From RUG11462 sp045539315 (GTDB lineage Bacteria; Bacillota; Clostridia; Oscillospirales; Acutalibacteraceae): a stretch of DNA of 64,000 nt. How positions within the stretch are numbered: the stretch's first letter is position 1; each line of letters opens with the position of its first letter. The notes beneath the pieces were generated by a model, which had not been told where the DNA came from, made no database searches, and saw nothing but the letters and a program-made list of their open reading frames with translations. The stretch spans positions 19,987 through 83,986 of the forward strand of contig JAZQFC010000031.1 in the NCBI GenBank assembly GCA_045539315.1, given 5' to 3'. Position numbers and translations under genes: made by a program. Positions 7,572-16,000 of this stretch are shown here, piece after piece.

Positions 7572-8462
7572 ATGAAAAAGACTGTTTTTACTGGTGCCGC
7601 AGTTGCAATTATTACTCCAATGCACGAAGATGGTTCAGTTAACTACGAGAAATTAAAAGAAATTATAGATTTTCAAATCGAAAATTCTACAGATGCGATT
7701 GTTATTTGTGGTACTACTGGTGAAAGTGCTACTATGTCGCATCAAGAACACAAAGATGTAATTAAGTTTACTATTGACTATGTAAATAAAAGAATTCCGG
7801 TAATCGCTGGCACAGGCTCTAACGAAACATATTTTGCTGCAGAACTTTCAATGTTTGCTGAAGAAGCCGGTGCAGATGCATTGCTTTTAGTAACTCCTTA
7901 CTATAACAAAACTTCTCAAGAAGGTTTGGTTGCTCATTACAATTACATAGCTGATAGAGTAAACATTCCAATTATTCTTTATTCTGTTCCTTCAAGAACA
8001 GGTCTTAACATCACTCCTGAAACTTGTAAAAAACTTTCAAAACATAAAAACATTGTTGCTATTAAAGAGGCTTCAGGTAACATTTCGCAAATTGCAAAAA
8101 TCGCTGAACTTTGTGGCGATGATTTGCAAATTTATTCTGGTAACGATGACCAAATCGTTCCTATTATGTCACTTGGTGCAAAAGGTGTAATTTCAGTTTT
8201 ATCAAATGTTTGTCCTAAAGAAACACATGACATTTGTCAAGAATTTTTAGATGGCAATATAGATAAAGCAAGAGAATTACAACTTGAGTATCTTGAACTT
8301 ATTAATGACTTATTCTGCGAAGTAAACCCTACCCCTGTTAAAGAAGCAATGAATATGATGGGTATGGAAGTTGGCGAATGTAGATTACCACTTGTAAGAC
8401 CAACCGAAGCAAACAGAAACAAACTTTATAATACTCTTAAAAAGCACGGTTTAGTAAAATAA
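7572..8462 (+). CDS. dapA: 4-hydroxy-tetrahydrodipicolinate synthase
   Basis: A 296-residue class I aldolase condensing pyruvate with aspartate semialdehyde in the lysine pathway. It has GTTGESATMS for substrate binding, TPYYNKTSQEGL with the catalytic tyrosine, SVPSRTG, and VAIKEASGN with the Schiff-base lysine near residue 161. The start is ATG at 7572 behind AGAAAGGA; longer in-frame readings overlap asd and lack the family N-terminus. It lies 25 bp after asd and 28 bp before dapB. Confidence 0.97.
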   Translation: MKKTVFTGAAVAIITPMHEDGSVNYEKLKEIIDFQIENSTDAIVICGTTGESATMSHQEHKDVIKFTIDYVNKRIPVIAGTGSNETYFAAELSMFAEEAGADALLLVTPYYNKTSQEGLVAHYNYIADRVNIPIILYSVPSRTGLNITPETCKKLSKHKNIVAIKEASGNISQIAKIAELCGDDLQIYSGNDDQIVPIMSLGAKGVISVLSNVCPKETHDICQEFLDGNIDKARELQLEYLELINDLFCEVNPTPVKEAMNMMGMEVGECRLPLVRPTEANRNKLYNTLKKHGLVK

Positions 8463-8490
8463 TAAATCAACACAAAGGATGTGTAATGTT

Positions 8491-9249
8491 TTGACTAATA
8501 TTCTTCTTATAGGCGCTTGTGGAAAAATGGGCAGAGTTATTGCAGATTGCGTTTCAAAACGTGATAACTGCAAAGTTGTAGCCGGAGTTGACCCTACTTG
8601 TGAAAAGTATGCTGACTTCCCTGTTTATAAATCTTGCTCTGATATTAAAGAAAATATTGATGTTGTTATTGATTTTTCTCACCCATCTGCGCTTGAAGAT
8701 ATGTTAAACTTTTCTGTCGAAAATAATGTTCCAACTGTAATCGCTACTACAGGTCTTTGCGAAGAACATATTAATTTAATAAATAAAGCATCTGAAAAAA
8801 TCCCTGTGTTTTTCACTTACAATATGTCCCTCGGTGTTAATCTTTTAGCAGAACTCGCAAAAAAGGCTACCGCAGTGCTTTCAAACGACTTTGATATTGA
8901 AATTGTTGAAGCGCACCATAATCAAAAAATTGATGCGCCATCAGGAACTGCTATTATGCTAGCAGATGCTATTAACGAAACTCTTGATAATGAATACTCG
9001 TATGAATATGACCGTCATTCAAAAAGAGTTAAAAGACCTAAAAAAGAAATTGGTATGCACGCTATTCGTGGTGGTACAATAGTTGGCGAACACGAGATAA
9101 TTTTTGCTGGTAGAGATGAAATCATCAAACTTTCTCATTCTGCTCGTTCTAAAGAAATTTTTGCAGTAGGCGCAGTTAATGCGGCTCTCTACCTTAAAAA
9201 TCAAAACAAAGGAATTTATTCAATGTCAGATTTATTATCAGATAAATAA
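8491..9249 (+). CDS. dapB: 4-hydroxy-tetrahydrodipicolinate reductase
   Basis: A 252-residue DapB, reducing the DapA product with NAD(P)H. It shows the Rossmann motif ILLIGACGKMGRVIAD, EAHHNQKIDAPSGTA with the catalytic histidine pair and lysine, and GMHAIRGGTIVGEHEIIF. I chose TTG at 8491, 7 nt after AAGGATGTG; an ATG at 8479 overlaps that ribosome binding site and adds four residues not found in the family. It is third in the diaminopimelate operon. Confidence 0.95.
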   Translation: MTNILLIGACGKMGRVIADCVSKRDNCKVVAGVDPTCEKYADFPVYKSCSDIKENIDVVIDFSHPSALEDMLNFSVENNVPTVIATTGLCEEHINLINKASEKIPVFFTYNMSLGVNLLAELAKKATAVLSNDFDIEIVEAHHNQKIDAPSGTAIMLADAINETLDNEYSYEYDRHSKRVKRPKKEIGMHAIRGGTIVGEHEIIFAGRDEIIKLSHSARSKEIFAVGAVNAALYLKNQNKGIYSMSDLLSDK

Positions 9250-9268
9250 TTTCTTTGGAGGTTTTGTT

Positions 9269-9727
9269 CTGAAAAAATATTCATTTTCAATAAAAGAAGA
9301 TGTAACACAAATTAATGTCTATAAAATACCTGCTGAAACTTGTTTTTTATCATTGCTTTTCAGCAGGTTTTTTGCTGAAAATATTGAAGTTGATTTGATT
9401 TCAAGACCACTCACTCATACTTTTAACACGCAAATTTCATTTACAATTGATGATAATAATTTAAAATCAGCAGTTAAAATTTTAACCGAATTAAAACAAA
9501 CATATCCCGACTTAAAATTTTCAGTTTGTGCTAGTAATTCGAAAATCACAATAACTTCTGATGAAATGCAAAAATCCACTACCCTATCTTATATTTTTGA
9601 TAAATTCTGCACACTTAATATTGAAATACTTTTGTTATCTGCCGGAGAACAAGAAATCTCACTTTTAGTTTCAAATACTTCAATTTTAACTGCAGAATAT
9701 GCACTAAATGAAATAAATAACGAATAA
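9269..9727 (+). CDS. Stand-alone tandem ACT-domain protein, probable CTG start
   Basis: A protein of about 152 residues with no catalytic domain. It looks like the C-terminal regulatory region of aspartokinase: ISFTIDDNNLKSAVKIL followed by a second half with NIEILLLSAGEQEISLLV, the pattern of an ACT fold. ACT pairs usually bind amino acids such as lysine or threonine. GGAGG at 9257-9261 is followed 7 nt later by CTG at 9269, and no ATG, GTG or TTG fits at this spacing, so CTG is the likely start. It sits 19 bp after dapB and ends at a terminator. A role as a lysine-responsive partner of an aspartokinase encoded elsewhere is inference. Confidence 0.7.
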   Translation: MKKYSFSIKEDVTQINVYKIPAETCFLSLLFSRFFAENIEVDLISRPLTHTFNTQISFTIDDNNLKSAVKILTELKQTYPDLKFSVCASNSKITITSDEMQKSTTLSYIFDKFCTLNIEILLLSAGEQEISLLVSNTSILTAEYALNEINNE

Positions 9728-9758
9728 AAGGCTTTCTCTAATTTAGAGAAAGCCTTTT
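9726..9758. terminator. Bidirectional terminator between the dap and nagB operons
   Basis: A near-perfect palindrome: AAAAGGCTTTCTCTA, a short loop, TAGAGAAAGCCTTTT. The A-tract on one side and T-tract on the other let it end transcription from both the plus-strand ACT gene and the minus-strand nagB. Confidence 0.9.
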
Positions 9759-9770
9759 AAATGTTTAATT

Positions 9771-10481
9771 TTAGTTTTCACTGAAAATTACTGTTACGTC
9801 TGGGTGTAATTGAAGAATTGAAGCAGGTACTTTTGGGTCAATAGGACCAAAGAAAGCCTTTTCAACAATGTCTTTTTTAGCAGCGCCATTAGCAACTAAA
9901 AGAATTTTCTTTGCTTGCATAATAGACATCATACCCATTGTGATAGCAGTTTTTGGAACATCATTAATATCATCAAAAAATCTTGCATTTGCTTCAATAG
10001 TTGATTCATCCAAAACAACTTCGTGAGTTGGTTTTACAAATACATCATCTGGTTCGTTAAAACCAATATGACCATCAAGACCAATTCCTAAAAGTTGAAG
10101 GTCAATACCGCCTAAATCTTTAATAAGTTGGTCATATGCCTCGCCTTCTGCTTTTAAGTCTTTTGCACAACCGTTTGGCACATAAGTTCTATTAATATCA
10201 ATATTAACATGATTAAAAAGATTATCATTCATAAAATAACGATAACTTTGGTCATTTGTACCATCAAGACCAACATATTCATCAAGATTCACGCTAGTAA
10301 CTGTAGAAAAATCAATAATACCTTCTTTATTTTTCTTAATAAGTTCTTTATAAGTTCCAACAGGAGAAGAACCTGTTGCTAAACCTAATACGCAATTAGG
10401 TTTAATTAAAATTTGAGCAGCAATTAATTCTGCAGCCTTTTTACTAAGTTCGTCATAAGTTTTAGTAGTGATAAAATTCAT
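9771..10481 (-). CDS. nagB: Glucosamine-6-phosphate deaminase
   Basis: A 236-residue NagB that turns glucosamine-6-phosphate into fructose-6-phosphate and ammonia. Family motifs are NLDEYVGLDGTNDQSY, LLGIGLDGHIGFNEP with the catalytic histidine, and LGLATGSSPVGTY for phosphate binding. ATG at 10481 is preceded by GAGGGA; an upstream in-frame TTG at 10499 adds six residues overlapping that site and is rejected. It is the last gene after the GlmM fusion and the beta-helix transferase, so it probably sets the balance between amino-sugar breakdown and cell-wall use. Confidence 0.96.
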   Translation of the reverse strand: MNFITTKTYDELSKKAAELIAAQILIKPNCVLGLATGSSPVGTYKELIKKNKEGIIDFSTVTSVNLDEYVGLDGTNDQSYRYFMNDNLFNHVNIDINRTYVPNGCAKDLKAEGEAYDQLIKDLGGIDLQLLGIGLDGHIGFNEPDDVFVKPTHEVVLDESTIEANARFFDDINDVPKTAITMGMMSIMQAKKILLVANGAAKKDIVEKAFFGPIDPKVPASILQLHPDVTVIFSEN

Positions 10482-10500
10482 AATACATTTCCCTCTCAAA

Positions 10501-11166
10501 TTAATCTCTTCTTAAAACAATGTTATCCATTGCTTTTACAATACAATTAGCAGGAATAACACCACGTAAAGCAGTCAATGGATAAACAGAAGTTTTCTTG
10601 CCAATAACAGTGCCAGGATTGATTACACAACCACAACCAACATCGGCGCCATCTGCTAAAATTCCACCGATTTTACGAAGACCTGTTTCAATTTCGGTAT
10701 CTCCATGGATAACAATATTTTTACCATCAGATTTCAAGTTAGAACAAATTGAACCTGCTCCCATATGCGCTTTGTTTCCAAGAACAGAATCTCCAACATA
10801 ATTATAATGCGGTACTTGAACACCATCAAGCAAAATACAATTTTTAAATTCTGAAGAATTACCGATTACACAGTTGCTACCTGTAATCACATTACCTCTG
10901 ATATAAGCACCGGGTCTTATTTCTGTACCACTACCAATAATAGCAGGAGCGATAATAGTAGCAGTTTCGGCAATTGTAACGCCTTCGCCGACTAAAACAC
11001 CGGGTTTTATTTCAGTAAAACCTTCTATTCCCTCTTCAATAAGTTTCACGCATAACCCTTTAATTTTACTCAACATTTCCCAAGGATATTCGCATTCTTG
11101 AAACAAATCTTTTAAATATGAAACATTGCATTCATATAAATCTTTAGTCTTTACTAATTTATTCAC
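10501..11166 (-). CDS. Left-handed beta-helix (hexapeptide) transferase, GlmU C-terminal-like
   Basis: A 221-residue protein with a helical first 60 residues and then many hexapeptide repeats of the left-handed beta-helix type, for example VTIAETATIIAPAIIG and NVITGSNCVIGN, ending in YPLTALRGVIPAN. This fold carries acyl- or acetyltransferase activity. The neighbours make glucosamine-1-phosphate N-acetylation, as done by the C-terminal half of GlmU, a reasonable guess, but the uridylyltransferase half is absent. GTG at 11166 lies within the last codons of the upstream gene (TGTGAATAA) behind AAAGAGGTC, giving an 8-bp overlap; longer readings run deep into that gene. The exact substrate is unproven. 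Confidence 0.8.
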   Translation of the reverse strand: MNKLVKTKDLYECNVSYLKDLFQECEYPWEMLSKIKGLCVKLIEEGIEGFTEIKPGVLVGEGVTIAETATIIAPAIIGSGTEIRPGAYIRGNVITGSNCVIGNSSEFKNCILLDGVQVPHYNYVGDSVLGNKAHMGAGSICSNLKSDGKNIVIHGDTEIETGLRKIGGILADGADVGCGCVINPGTVIGKKTSVYPLTALRGVIPANCIVKAMDNIVLRRD

Positions 11167-12781
11167 AGCAATGACCTCTTTCTTTGATAACATCTGCGAT
11201 TCTATGAGCATATGTGTGACACAACTCATCAGTTTCACTTTCAATCATAACACGAATTAATGGCTCTGTACCACTTTGACGAAGAAGTACTCTACCCTTG
11301 CCATCAATAAGTTTTTCAACTTCTTTAACTTCATCTAAAACTGCTGAATCAGAAACCGCAGCATCTTTATCTTTAACTCTTAAGTTTACAAGATACTGTG
11401 GATACATCATAACAGGCTCTGCAAGTTTAGACAAAGAAGTTTTTCTATCACACATCTCTTCAGCAATCATAATTGCAGTAAGAAGACCATCACCTGTAGT
11501 TGCATATTTTTTAAGAATAATATGACCTGATTCTTCTCCGCCTAAAGAGTAATCATTTTCTTGCATTGATTCATAAACAAATCTATCGCCGACTTTTGTT
11601 TGAACATAATCAATACCTGCTTCTTTAAGAGAAGCAAAGAAACCACTATTAGACATAACAGTTGCAACTACTGTGTTTTTATTTAACATGCCACGAGATT
11701 TAAGGCGTTGACCTAAAATATACATCATAACATCGCCATTAACAACATCGCCATTTTCGTCAACTGCTATACATCTATCACAGTCACCATCAAAAGCAAA
11801 ACCTACATCTAAATGATTTGCTTTTACTAATGCCGATAATTTTTCAACGTGAGTAGAACCACAGTCGCTATTTACATTTAAACCATCAGGTTCGTTACCA
11901 ATTATAACAGTATGAGCGCCTAATGCATCAAAAACTGCTTTTGCAATTGTCCAAGATGCGCCATTAGCGCAGTCAAGACCTATTTTTAAATTTTTATAAG
12001 AATTAGAAGCAACAGAAATAAGATAACCAACATATCTATTTCTACCCGAAACATAGTCAACAATACAACCGATTCTTTCTCTATGAGCAATTGGCAAATC
12101 ATCGCCACAAACGCCAAGTTCTTCTAAATCACCATCAATATATGCTTCAATTAAAGCAGTAGTTTCATCATCCAACTTCTCGCCATATCTATTAATAATC
12201 TTAATACCGTTATCATAAAAAGGATTATGAGAAGCAGTAATCATAATACCACAGTCAAATTCATCTTGACGAGTAACATAAGATACACTAGGAGTGGTTG
12301 TAACATGAAGCATATAAGCATCAGCGCCAGAAGCAGTAATACCTGCCACAATAGAATATTCAAGCATATAACTTGAACGACGAGTGTCTTTACCAATTAC
12401 AATTTTAGGTCTATACCCACTTGTTTTACAACCAGAAAGCGCAGATGAATAATACCAACCTAAAAATCTACCAACTTTATAAGCATGCATAGATGTAAGA
12501 TTTAAATTTGCCTCGCCTCTGAAACCATCAGTACCAAAATACTTGTTTTTCTTACGCTCGCCTTTCTTTGTTCTTTCAATATTAATATTGTCATACAACA
12601 ACTCATCGGCAGAAACTTTAAAAAGTTCACAAAGTTGCAAAACCTTATCAATTTGAGGTAATGCTTGGTCCATTTCCCATTTAGAAACAGATTGTCTTGA
12701 AACCGAAAGTTTTTCAGCAAGAGTTTCTTGTGAAATATTAGCCGCATTTCTTAAATGAGTAATTTTTTCGCCAATAGTCAT
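11159..12781 (-). CDS. glmM: XRE-type HTH domain fused to phosphoglucosamine mutase
   Basis: A 540-residue protein, about 90 longer than ordinary GlmM. Residues 5-62 are a full XRE/Cro-type helix-turn-helix (EKITHLRNAANISQETLAEK, then VSRQSVSKWE), followed by a basic linker at 68-80 and the mutase from YFGTDGFRGE at 81. The mutase keeps the phosphoserine loop TASHNP near residue 184, metal loop DGDCDR, sugar loop GEESGH and phosphate site RQSGTEPLIRV, so it should convert glucosamine-6-phosphate to glucosamine-1-phosphate for peptidoglycan. ATG at 12781 has a clear AAGGAG site. No ATG or GTG lies between HTH and mutase core; two TTG codons at 61-62 lack a good ribosome binding site, so a real fusion is favoured. 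A DNA-binding role for the enzyme is inference. Confidence 0.9.
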   Translation of the reverse strand: MTIGEKITHLRNAANISQETLAEKLSVSRQSVSKWEMDQALPQIDKVLQLCELFKVSADELLYDNINIERTKKGERKKNKYFGTDGFRGEANLNLTSMHAYKVGRFLGWYYSSALSGCKTSGYRPKIVIGKDTRRSSYMLEYSIVAGITASGADAYMLHVTTTPSVSYVTRQDEFDCGIMITASHNPFYDNGIKIINRYGEKLDDETTALIEAYIDGDLEELGVCGDDLPIAHRERIGCIVDYVSGRNRYVGYLISVASNSYKNLKIGLDCANGASWTIAKAVFDALGAHTVIIGNEPDGLNVNSDCGSTHVEKLSALVKANHLDVGFAFDGDCDRCIAVDENGDVVNGDVMMYILGQRLKSRGMLNKNTVVATVMSNSGFFASLKEAGIDYVQTKVGDRFVYESMQENDYSLGGEESGHIILKKYATTGDGLLTAIMIAEEMCDRKTSLSKLAEPVMMYPQYLVNLRVKDKDAAVSDSAVLDEVKEVEKLIDGKGRVLLRQSGTEPLIRVMIESETDELCHTYAHRIADVIKERGHCCE

Positions 12782-12809
12782 AAAAATAATCTCCTTAAAA
12801 ATTCACTCT

Positions 12810-12825
12810 AATAATAATTATTATT
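12810..12825. repeat. 16-bp perfect palindrome in the glmM leader
   Basis: AATAATAATTATTATT, a perfect inverted repeat 29 bp upstream of the glmM-fusion start codon and just before its ribosome binding site. In AT-rich DNA such palindromes arise by chance, so an operator role is only a possibility. Confidence 0.4.
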
Positions 12826-12901
12826 TCCAAATAAAAATATTACTAATATATAATACACTATTTTTTAAAAACATTCTATCAATATTAGTTGGAATTTTTC
12901 G

Positions 12902-12918
12902 CAACTTACAGTTGCAAC
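12902..12918. promoter_or_regulatory. Candidate operator in the glmM leader
   Basis: CAACT-TAC-AGTTG (12902-12914) is a perfect inverted repeat that overlaps a second palindrome, GTTGCAAC (12911-12918). It lies about 10-25 bp downstream of the predicted start of the glmM transcript, where a bound HTH protein would block transcription. It is the most GC-containing patch of an otherwise AT-only leader. The link to the HTH domain of the gene product is inferred. Confidence 0.45.
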
Positions 12919-12935
12919 TTCTTTCTTTTTTCTTC

Positions 12936-12964
12936 ATTATATCACTTTAAAATCAATAAATCAA
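12936..12964 (-). promoter_or_regulatory. Promoter of the glmM-fusion operon
   Basis: Minus-strand TTGATT (12959-12964), a 17-bp spacer, and perfect TATAAT (12936-12941). It would start transcription near 12929 and leave a leader of about 148 nt that contains both palindromes listed here. Confidence 0.75.
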
Positions 12965-13013
12965 GTATAAGTTGTTAATTTTTCTTTACATTTAACTAAT
13001 TATTAAAAAAATA

Positions 13014-13043
13014 AAACTCTCTATGAAAAATCATAGAGAGTTT
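13014..13043 (-). terminator. Terminator of nifJ
   Basis: A 13-bp perfect stem (AAACTCTCTATGA / TCATAGAGAGTTT) with a four-base loop, 14 bp after the nifJ stop codon. Confidence 0.88.
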
Positions 13044-13057
13044 ATTTTTAAATCAAA

Positions 13058-16000
13058 TTATTTTTGACCATATAAGTCGCCAAGGCGGAGAAGATGATTG
13101 TATTTTTCAACAGATGCTTGTTCTGCTTTCTTGAACAATTCTTCTGCACGCTCTGGGAATGAACGAGTAAGTGAAGAATATCTTGCTTCGTTCATAATGA
13201 AGTCTTGATAACTTGTTGTAGGAGCTTTTGAGTCCATAGCAAATGGGTTTTTGCCTTCTGCTTTAAGTGCTGGGTTGAAACGGAACATATTCCAGTAACC
13301 GCAATCAACTGCTTTCTTCATTTCAGATTGACAGTTAACCATACCACCCTTAATTGAGTGCATCTCACAAGGGGCATAACCAATAATAAGTGATGGACCT
13401 GGGTAAGCTTCAGCCTCACGAATTGCTTTAAGAGTTTGATTCATATCAGCACCCATAGCAATTTGTGCTACATATACATAGCCATAAGACATAGCGATTT
13501 CTGAAAGGCTCTTCTTATTAATAGCTTTACCAGCAGCTGCGAATTGAGCAACTTGACCGATATTTGACGCTTTAGAAGCCTGACCACCTGTATTTGAGTA
13601 AACTTCAGTATCAAATACCATAATGTTTACATCTTCACCAGAAGCGAGAACGTGGTCAACACCGCCGAAGCCGATATCGTAAGCCCAACCGTCACCACCG
13701 AAGATCCATACTGATTTTTTGTTAAGGAATTCTTTTTGTTCAAGAATTTCTTTTGCAGTTGGACAACCATCAGCAGCAATGCCTTCAAGTGCTTTAACGA
13801 GTTCAGCAGTTGCTTTGTTGTTAGCTTCGCTATTATCTTTAGTATCAAGATAATTTTGAGCAATAGCTTTAAATTCATCAGAAGCCTTATCAGAAGCCAT
13901 CATTTCTTCAACTTTAGCGATAAGGTTCTCACGAAGAGCTTTTTGACCAAGATACATACCATAACCGTGTTCAGCGTTATCTTCAAACAATGAGTTAGCC
14001 CAAGCAGGACCTTTACCCTCTTTGTTAACTGTGTATGGTGATGTAGCAGCAGGGCCACCCCAAATTGATGAACAACCAGTAGCATTAGAAATGTACATTC
14101 TGTCACCAAACAATTGAGTGATAAGACGAGCATAAGATGTTTCAGCACAACCTGCGCAAGAGCCTGAGAACTCGAGTAATGGTTGTTTAAATTGAGATGT
14201 AATAGCGTTAATATTAGCAGTTACATCTTCTTTTTCTGTAACATTAGCTACACAGTAATCAAATACTTCTTGCTCTGCTTCTTGTGATTCACGAGAAACC
14301 ATAGTAAGTGAGTTTGTAGGACAAACGCCAACACAAACACCACAACCCATACAGTCCATAGGTGAAACAGCAAGAGTATAAGCATAACCTTTATTTGAAA
14401 CTAATTTTTCTTTTTCAGCAAATCTGATGTTTGCAGGAGCACCTGCTTTTTCTTCTTCAGATAAAGCGTATGGTCTGATTGTAGCGTGTGGGCAAACAAA
14501 TGCACACTTGTTACAACCTACGCAAGTTTCATTGTTCCAAGCAGGAACGTTTACAGCAACGCCACGTTTTTCATAAGCAGCAGCACCTTGTTCGAAAGTA
14601 CCATCTGCGTGGTCAACGAATGCTGAAACAGGAAGTGAGTCACCATCCATTTTTGAAACAGGTTTCATAATACCGTCAACCATCTTAACGAGTTTTGCAG
14701 GACCATTTGAAGCATCTGCGCAACCACAGTCAGTAGCATTAGCCCAGTCAGCAGGAACATCGATTTTTTGGAATGCACCAAAACCAGCATCAATAGCTTT
14801 ATGGTTCATATCAACGATATTTTGACCTTTTTTAAGGAATGATTTAGTAGCAGCATCTTTCATATATTGAATTGCTTCGTCTTTTGGTAAAACGTTAGCA
14901 AGAGCAAAGAAAGCTGCTTGAAGAATTGTATTTGTTCTCTTACCAAGACCGATTTCAACAGCCAAATCAATAGCGTTAACAGTGTAAAGTTGTACGTTGT
15001 TTTTAGCGATATATTGTTTTGTTTCAGCGTTGAGGTGTTTATCAAGTTCCTCTGCTGTCCATTGACAGTTGATGAGGAATACACCGCCTGGTTTAACATC
15101 GTTAACCATCTTATAACCTTTAAGGATATATGAAGGGTTGTGACAAGCAACAAAGTCAGCCTTATTAATATAGTAAGGGCTCTTAATTGGTTTGTCACCG
15201 AAACGAAGGTGAGAAATTGTAATACCACCGGTTTTCTTTGAGTCATATTGGAAATATGCTTGTACATATTTATCAGTATGGTCACCGATGATTTTGATTG
15301 AGTTTTTGTTAGCACCAACAGTACCGTCACCGCCAAGACCCCAGAATTTACATTCAATAGTGCCTTCAGCAGCAGTGTTTGGAGATGGTTTTTCCTCTAA
15401 TGAAAGACCAGTAACATCATCACAAATACCGATAGTGAATTGGTTTTTAGGTTCATCTTTAGCAAGTTCATCATATACTGCGAAAATGCTTGAAGGAGGT
15501 GTATCTTTTGAACCAAGACCGTATCTACCACCAACAACTTTAGCGTTAACGCCTTTTGTTGCAAGTGCAGTAACAACATCAAGATAAAGTGGTTCGCCAA
15601 GAGCACCTGGTTCTTTTGTTCTATCAAGAACAGCAATCTTTTTAGCAGTAGCAGGAATTGCTTCAACTAATTTTTCAGCGCTGAATGGACGATAAAGTCT
15701 AACTTTTACAAGACCAACTTTTTCGCCTGCAGCAGTTAAGTAATCGATAACTTCTTCAGCAACGTCACAGATAGAACCCATAGCAACGATAACTTTTTCA
15801 GCATCAGGAGCACCGTAGTAGTTGAAGAGTTTATAGTCAGTGCCGAGTTTAGCATTAACTTTATCCATATATTCTTCAACGATAGCAGGAACAGCCTCGT
15901 AATATTTGTTACAAGCCTCTCTGTGTTGGAAGAAGATATCGCCGTTTTCGTGAGAACCACGCATAACAGGATGTTCTGGATTTAATGCTCTTTCTCTGAA

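Noticed and set aside
12500..12600. Separate HTH gene followed by separate glmM
   Set aside because: The frame is continuous, with no stop and no ATG or GTG between the HTH and the mutase core. Two TTG codons have no good ribosome binding site, so one fused gene is the simplest reading.
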